From NCBI GenBank assembly GCA_964353255.1, contig CAYGVJ010000032.1, positions 1-41,221 on the forward strand: a DNA stretch of 41,221 nt, written 5' to 3'. Made by a program: the position numbers and the translations under genes. Shown here in pieces: positions 38,826 through 41,221 of this stretch. Below the pieces are notes generated by a model. That model did not search any database, had not been told where the DNA came from, and saw only the letters and a list, made by a program, of their open reading frames with translations. The first letter of the stretch is position 1. Each line of letters starts with the position of its first letter. Origin of the DNA: VFZS01 sp964353255. GTDB taxonomy: Bacteria; Acidobacteriota; Terriglobia; Bryobacterales; Bryobacteraceae.

Positions 38826-41221
38826 CTAGAACGCAGCTTTCAACCCCAACTGGATGGTCCTGGGTGCGCCGGCCGTGGTCGAGACCTGTCCGAACGTCTT
38901 GCTGTAGGGATCCATCGTCGGCGGAGAGAACGAGGGGTGGTTCAGAGCATTGAGGAACTCGCCGCGGAATTGCACCGAAAGCCTCTCGGTAACCCTCCAC
39001 TTCTTGATGGTCGAGAGGTCCCAGTTGTTGCCGTAGTCGCTCCGCAGCGTGCTGAAGCGGAACGGCCAGGTCCGCAGATGGTTCTGGGGCTGAAGCGTGG
39101 TCGAAGTCACGAACGCGCTCGTGTCAAACCACCGATTCGGATCCCGCTGGGTGGTAGTGACTCCGCTGGTGACCATGGTGGTGTCCGCCCACCCCAGCGG
39201 CGCGCCGCTCTGCAGGATGTAAATGGCTTGGAGCTGCCAGCCGCCCACAATGCCATCCACCAGGGCGTGGGTGCTGCTCAGGAACTTGCGTTTGCGGCCC
39301 ACGGGGACCTCGTAAATCGCGCTGACCAGCAGACGGTGGGTGTGGTCCTGAGCGGCCAGGCCCTCGGACGGCTGCGGATCGGCCGCGTTGAGGCGGACGG
39401 TTGCTTCCATGAACTTGGACCAGGTGTAACCCAGGTTCACGGTCAGGCCGGCGGCGTAGCGCCGCTCCAGGCGAGCCGAGAGCGAGTGGTACCAGGAGTA
39501 TCCGTCGTTGTCGATCATGGTCACCGTGGTGAAGTGGGGATAAGGCGTGAGGAGGCGGTTCCGCGCTAGGGTGGTGGCCGTCGTGAGCGCACCCATATTG
39601 GCCAAGCCCTGGTACGGATTCGGGACGTTCGCCGCATAGTTGTTCGCGTGCGCGATGTTGGCCGCGTCGCGCACCGGCGACGTGGACAGGTACTGGAGAG
39701 GCACCGCGTTGATGTTCGTGACGGTGTTGAAAGTGCCCGCGCCCGTCGCGTACTCGGACCACAAATGCGTTCCCCGGCTGCCCACGTAAGCCACCTCCAG
39801 CATGGTCTGGGGAAGCAGTTCCCGCTGAACGCTGAATTGCCACCTCTGCGTGTAGGGCGCCTTGGGCTCCGGAAGGAAGAACGGGATGGCCAGGTTCAGG
39901 TCGGTCTGGATACCGAGGCCGGCGCCCAGCGGCTCGAGGAGGCCGTCCGGGAACGGATTCGAGAGGTTGGTCTTGAAGGTCACGTTGTTATCCGTGACCA
40001 CCAGCGGGGTGGTCCGGCTGAATCCGTTCTGATACACGTCGCTGCGGCGGATGCCGAGCGGGGTGAAGAAGATGCCATACCCGCCGCGAATCACGGTCAT
40101 CGCATTGACCGAGTAAGCAAGGCCGAGGCGGGGCATGAAGTTCGTGTAAATCTTCTTCCACAGCGTCCTGGGCTGACCGTTGACGCCGGCGAAGGTGAGC
40201 CCGCCGCGCATGGTGAACTTATCGGGCGGCAGCTCGACGGTCGGGGTGGTGGCGTAGATCTTCGCATACGCGGCTTTCGCGGCGGCCTCGTTCGGCTGGA
40301 CCGCAGTGCCGTCGAAGCCGCGCACGCTGCGGTTGAACCGCTCGGTCAGCGGCCCTTCCAGTTCGTAGCGCAGGCCCAGGGTCACGTTCAGCTTCCGGGT
40401 CGCCCGCCAGGTGTCCTGGAAGTAGAACATGGCGGCGGTGGACTGCTCGGCGTAGCTGGCGTTGCGGGCGATGTTGCTCCGGGTGTCCGGAAGGCCCAGC
40501 AGGAGGCTGGCAAAGCCCTGGCCCATGGGCGCGATGGAGGAATTGTCCAGCGGGCCGCGGGTGTAGGTCTCATCGAAGTCGAAGTTGCCGCTCGACTGCG
40601 TGCTCAGGTTGTACCGGTCGTACCGGTAGGCGCGGTACTCGTGACCGAACTCGAAGTTATGCGAGCCCTGCGCTTTCGTGGCCTGCGCCGCCAACGCGTG
40701 GGTTTGCATGTCCTTGTCCTCGCCGATGTTCAGGGTCGAGAACATGGTGCTGCTGCCGTTCCGGATGTTGAAGTACGGGAACTCCCTCAGCCCCGCGGGG
40801 ATGGCGTTGTTCAGCGCGGAGGGGAACCCGAGCGTGGTCAGGTCGAACCCCCGGCCCCGCAACGGATCCGTTTTCCGGACGTACCGGGCGTAGCCGTAGC
40901 GCAGGTTCAGGACCATGGTGGGCGAGATCATGTAAATGTCGTCGAACTGCCCGCCGTGCGAGTAGAACGGCTGCTTGTTGCCCGAGGCGTACGACTCGAA
41001 CCAGTCGTTATATTCGCTCGCCTTCTTGTGCGTGTTCGCCCGCACGAAGAAGCGGCTCCGGTCGCCGATGTTGTGGTCCACGCGCCAGACGTGCGAGTAG
41101 TACGTGAGGTTTTCCGGCTGATTCGGCGTCGGGAAGTTGTTCTGGTGATCGACCGTGGTGCCATCGTTGATCGGCTTGGGGATGTAGGTGAGCACCTTGG
41201 CCGCCACGGGATTGATCAGGC
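38826..41221 (-). CDS. Oar-like TonB-dependent receptor, C-terminal part (5' end outside window)
   Basis: The frame continues to the last base of the window (LINPVAAKVLTYIP...), so the signal peptide, regulatory-like domain and plug are missing here. About 797 barrel residues are seen. They are clearly paralogous to the adjacent receptor: GLTFAGVNGQPRTL, GIFFTPLGIRRSDVYQNGFS, QRWQFSVQRELLPQTMLEVA, and a C-terminal QFRGEFLNALNHPSF and IQLGLKAAF ending in phenylalanine as outer-membrane proteins do. This receptor gene is transcribed first, and the 1194-residue paralog follows after 205 bases. Confidence 0.9.
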   Translation of the reverse strand, partial: LINPVAAKVLTYIPKPINDGTTVDHQNNFPTPNQPENLTYYSHVWRVDHNIGDRSRFFVRANTHKKASEYNDWFESYASGNKQPFYSHGGQFDDIYMISPTMVLNLRYGYARYVRKTDPLRGRGFDLTTLGFPSALNNAIPAGLREFPYFNIRNGSSTMFSTLNIGEDKDMQTHALAAQATKAQGSHNFEFGHEYRAYRYDRYNLSTQSSGNFDFDETYTRGPLDNSSIAPMGQGFASLLLGLPDTRSNIARNASYAEQSTAAMFYFQDTWRATRKLNVTLGLRYELEGPLTERFNRSVRGFDGTAVQPNEAAAKAAYAKIYATTPTVELPPDKFTMRGGLTFAGVNGQPRTLWKKIYTNFMPRLGLAYSVNAMTVIRGGYGIFFTPLGIRRSDVYQNGFSRTTPLVVTDNNVTFKTNLSNPFPDGLLEPLGAGLGIQTDLNLAIPFFLPEPKAPYTQRWQFSVQRELLPQTMLEVAYVGSRGTHLWSEYATGAGTFNTVTNINAVPLQYLSTSPVRDAANIAHANNYAANVPNPYQGLANMGALTTATTLARNRLLTPYPHFTTVTMIDNDGYSWYHSLSARLERRYAAGLTVNLGYTWSKFMEATVRLNAADPQPSEGLAAQDHTHRLLVSAIYEVPVGRKRKFLSSTHALVDGIVGGWQLQAIYILQSGAPLGWADTTMVTSGVTTTQRDPNRWFDTSAFVTSTTLQPQNHLRTWPFRFSTLRSDYGNNWDLSTIKKWRVTERLSVQFRGEFLNALNHPSFSPPTMDPYSKTFGQVSTTAGAPRTIQLGLKAAF

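Noticed and set aside
1..41221. CRISPR arrays, rRNA or tRNA genes, integrase or transposase genes
   Set aside because: No regularly spaced repeats, no RNA-gene signatures and no recombinase motifs were found in the frames read; the pRiA4b ORF-3-like protein is not itself a recombinase.

Overview
This is a high-GC bacterial chromosome segment. Two very large Oar-type TonB-dependent receptors with an N-terminal carboxypeptidase-regulatory-like domain, FG-GAP/VCBS proteins, GT-C membrane proteins and overlapping gene starts and stops together suggest an Acidobacteriota member of the Solibacteres/Bryobacterales kind. That placement is an inference from gene content, because no rRNA or other phylogenetic marker lies in the window.

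Layout. (1) 1-8450 starts with the 3' part of an FG-GAP repeat gene. It is followed by a type I restriction-modification operon in the unusual order hsdR-hsdS-[unknown protein + PIN nuclease]-hsdM, then by a minus-strand MNT nucleotidyltransferase gene with a broken HEPN partner. Short copies of one gene 3' end (726-754, 7893-7913, 8407-8450) bracket these two cassettes. (2) 8434-14493 holds an HDOD signalling protein diverging from a tightly overlapping glycosylation operon: GT2, polyprenyl-phosphate sugar synthase-like GT2, DUF2304, TMTC-like GT-C protein, GT4. (3) 14533-16109 holds a secreted VOC protein and a secreted GlcG/HbpS-like protein. (4) 16135-17473 is a small PIN toxin-antitoxin-like cassette bracketed by two copies (about 93% identical) of the 3' end of dapD. 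(5) 17362-23200 is a minus-strand lysine/diaminopimelate operon, dapE-like-asd-lysC-dapB-dapA-dapD. (6) 23201-25260 is a REP/MITE-like element and a solitary AAA/ORC-like ATPase gene flanked by imperfect direct repeats. (7) 25306-30941 holds a methyltransferase-GT2 fusion and two tandem paralogous large polytopic membrane proteins. (8) 31140-35020 holds an RRM RNA-binding protein, a membrane-fused spermidine-synthase-like protein, a long inverted repeat and a pRiA4b ORF-3-like gene. (9) 35036-41221 holds two tandem Oar-like TonB-dependent receptors, the second cut by the window end.

The main theme is small defence or toxin-antitoxin cassettes sitting exactly at the 3' ends of core genes, with a displaced copy of that 3' end on the far side. 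This is seen clearly for dapD and, in a more degraded form, for the FG-GAP gene. No integrase or transposase gene is present to explain it. The sequence differences between the dapD 3'-end copies are almost all synonymous, so the copies probably diverged as parts of functional genes in different lineages before being brought together. Both PIN genes are preceded by an unusually large partner protein whose last 25-30 residues look like the toxin-binding tail of small VapB-type antitoxins.
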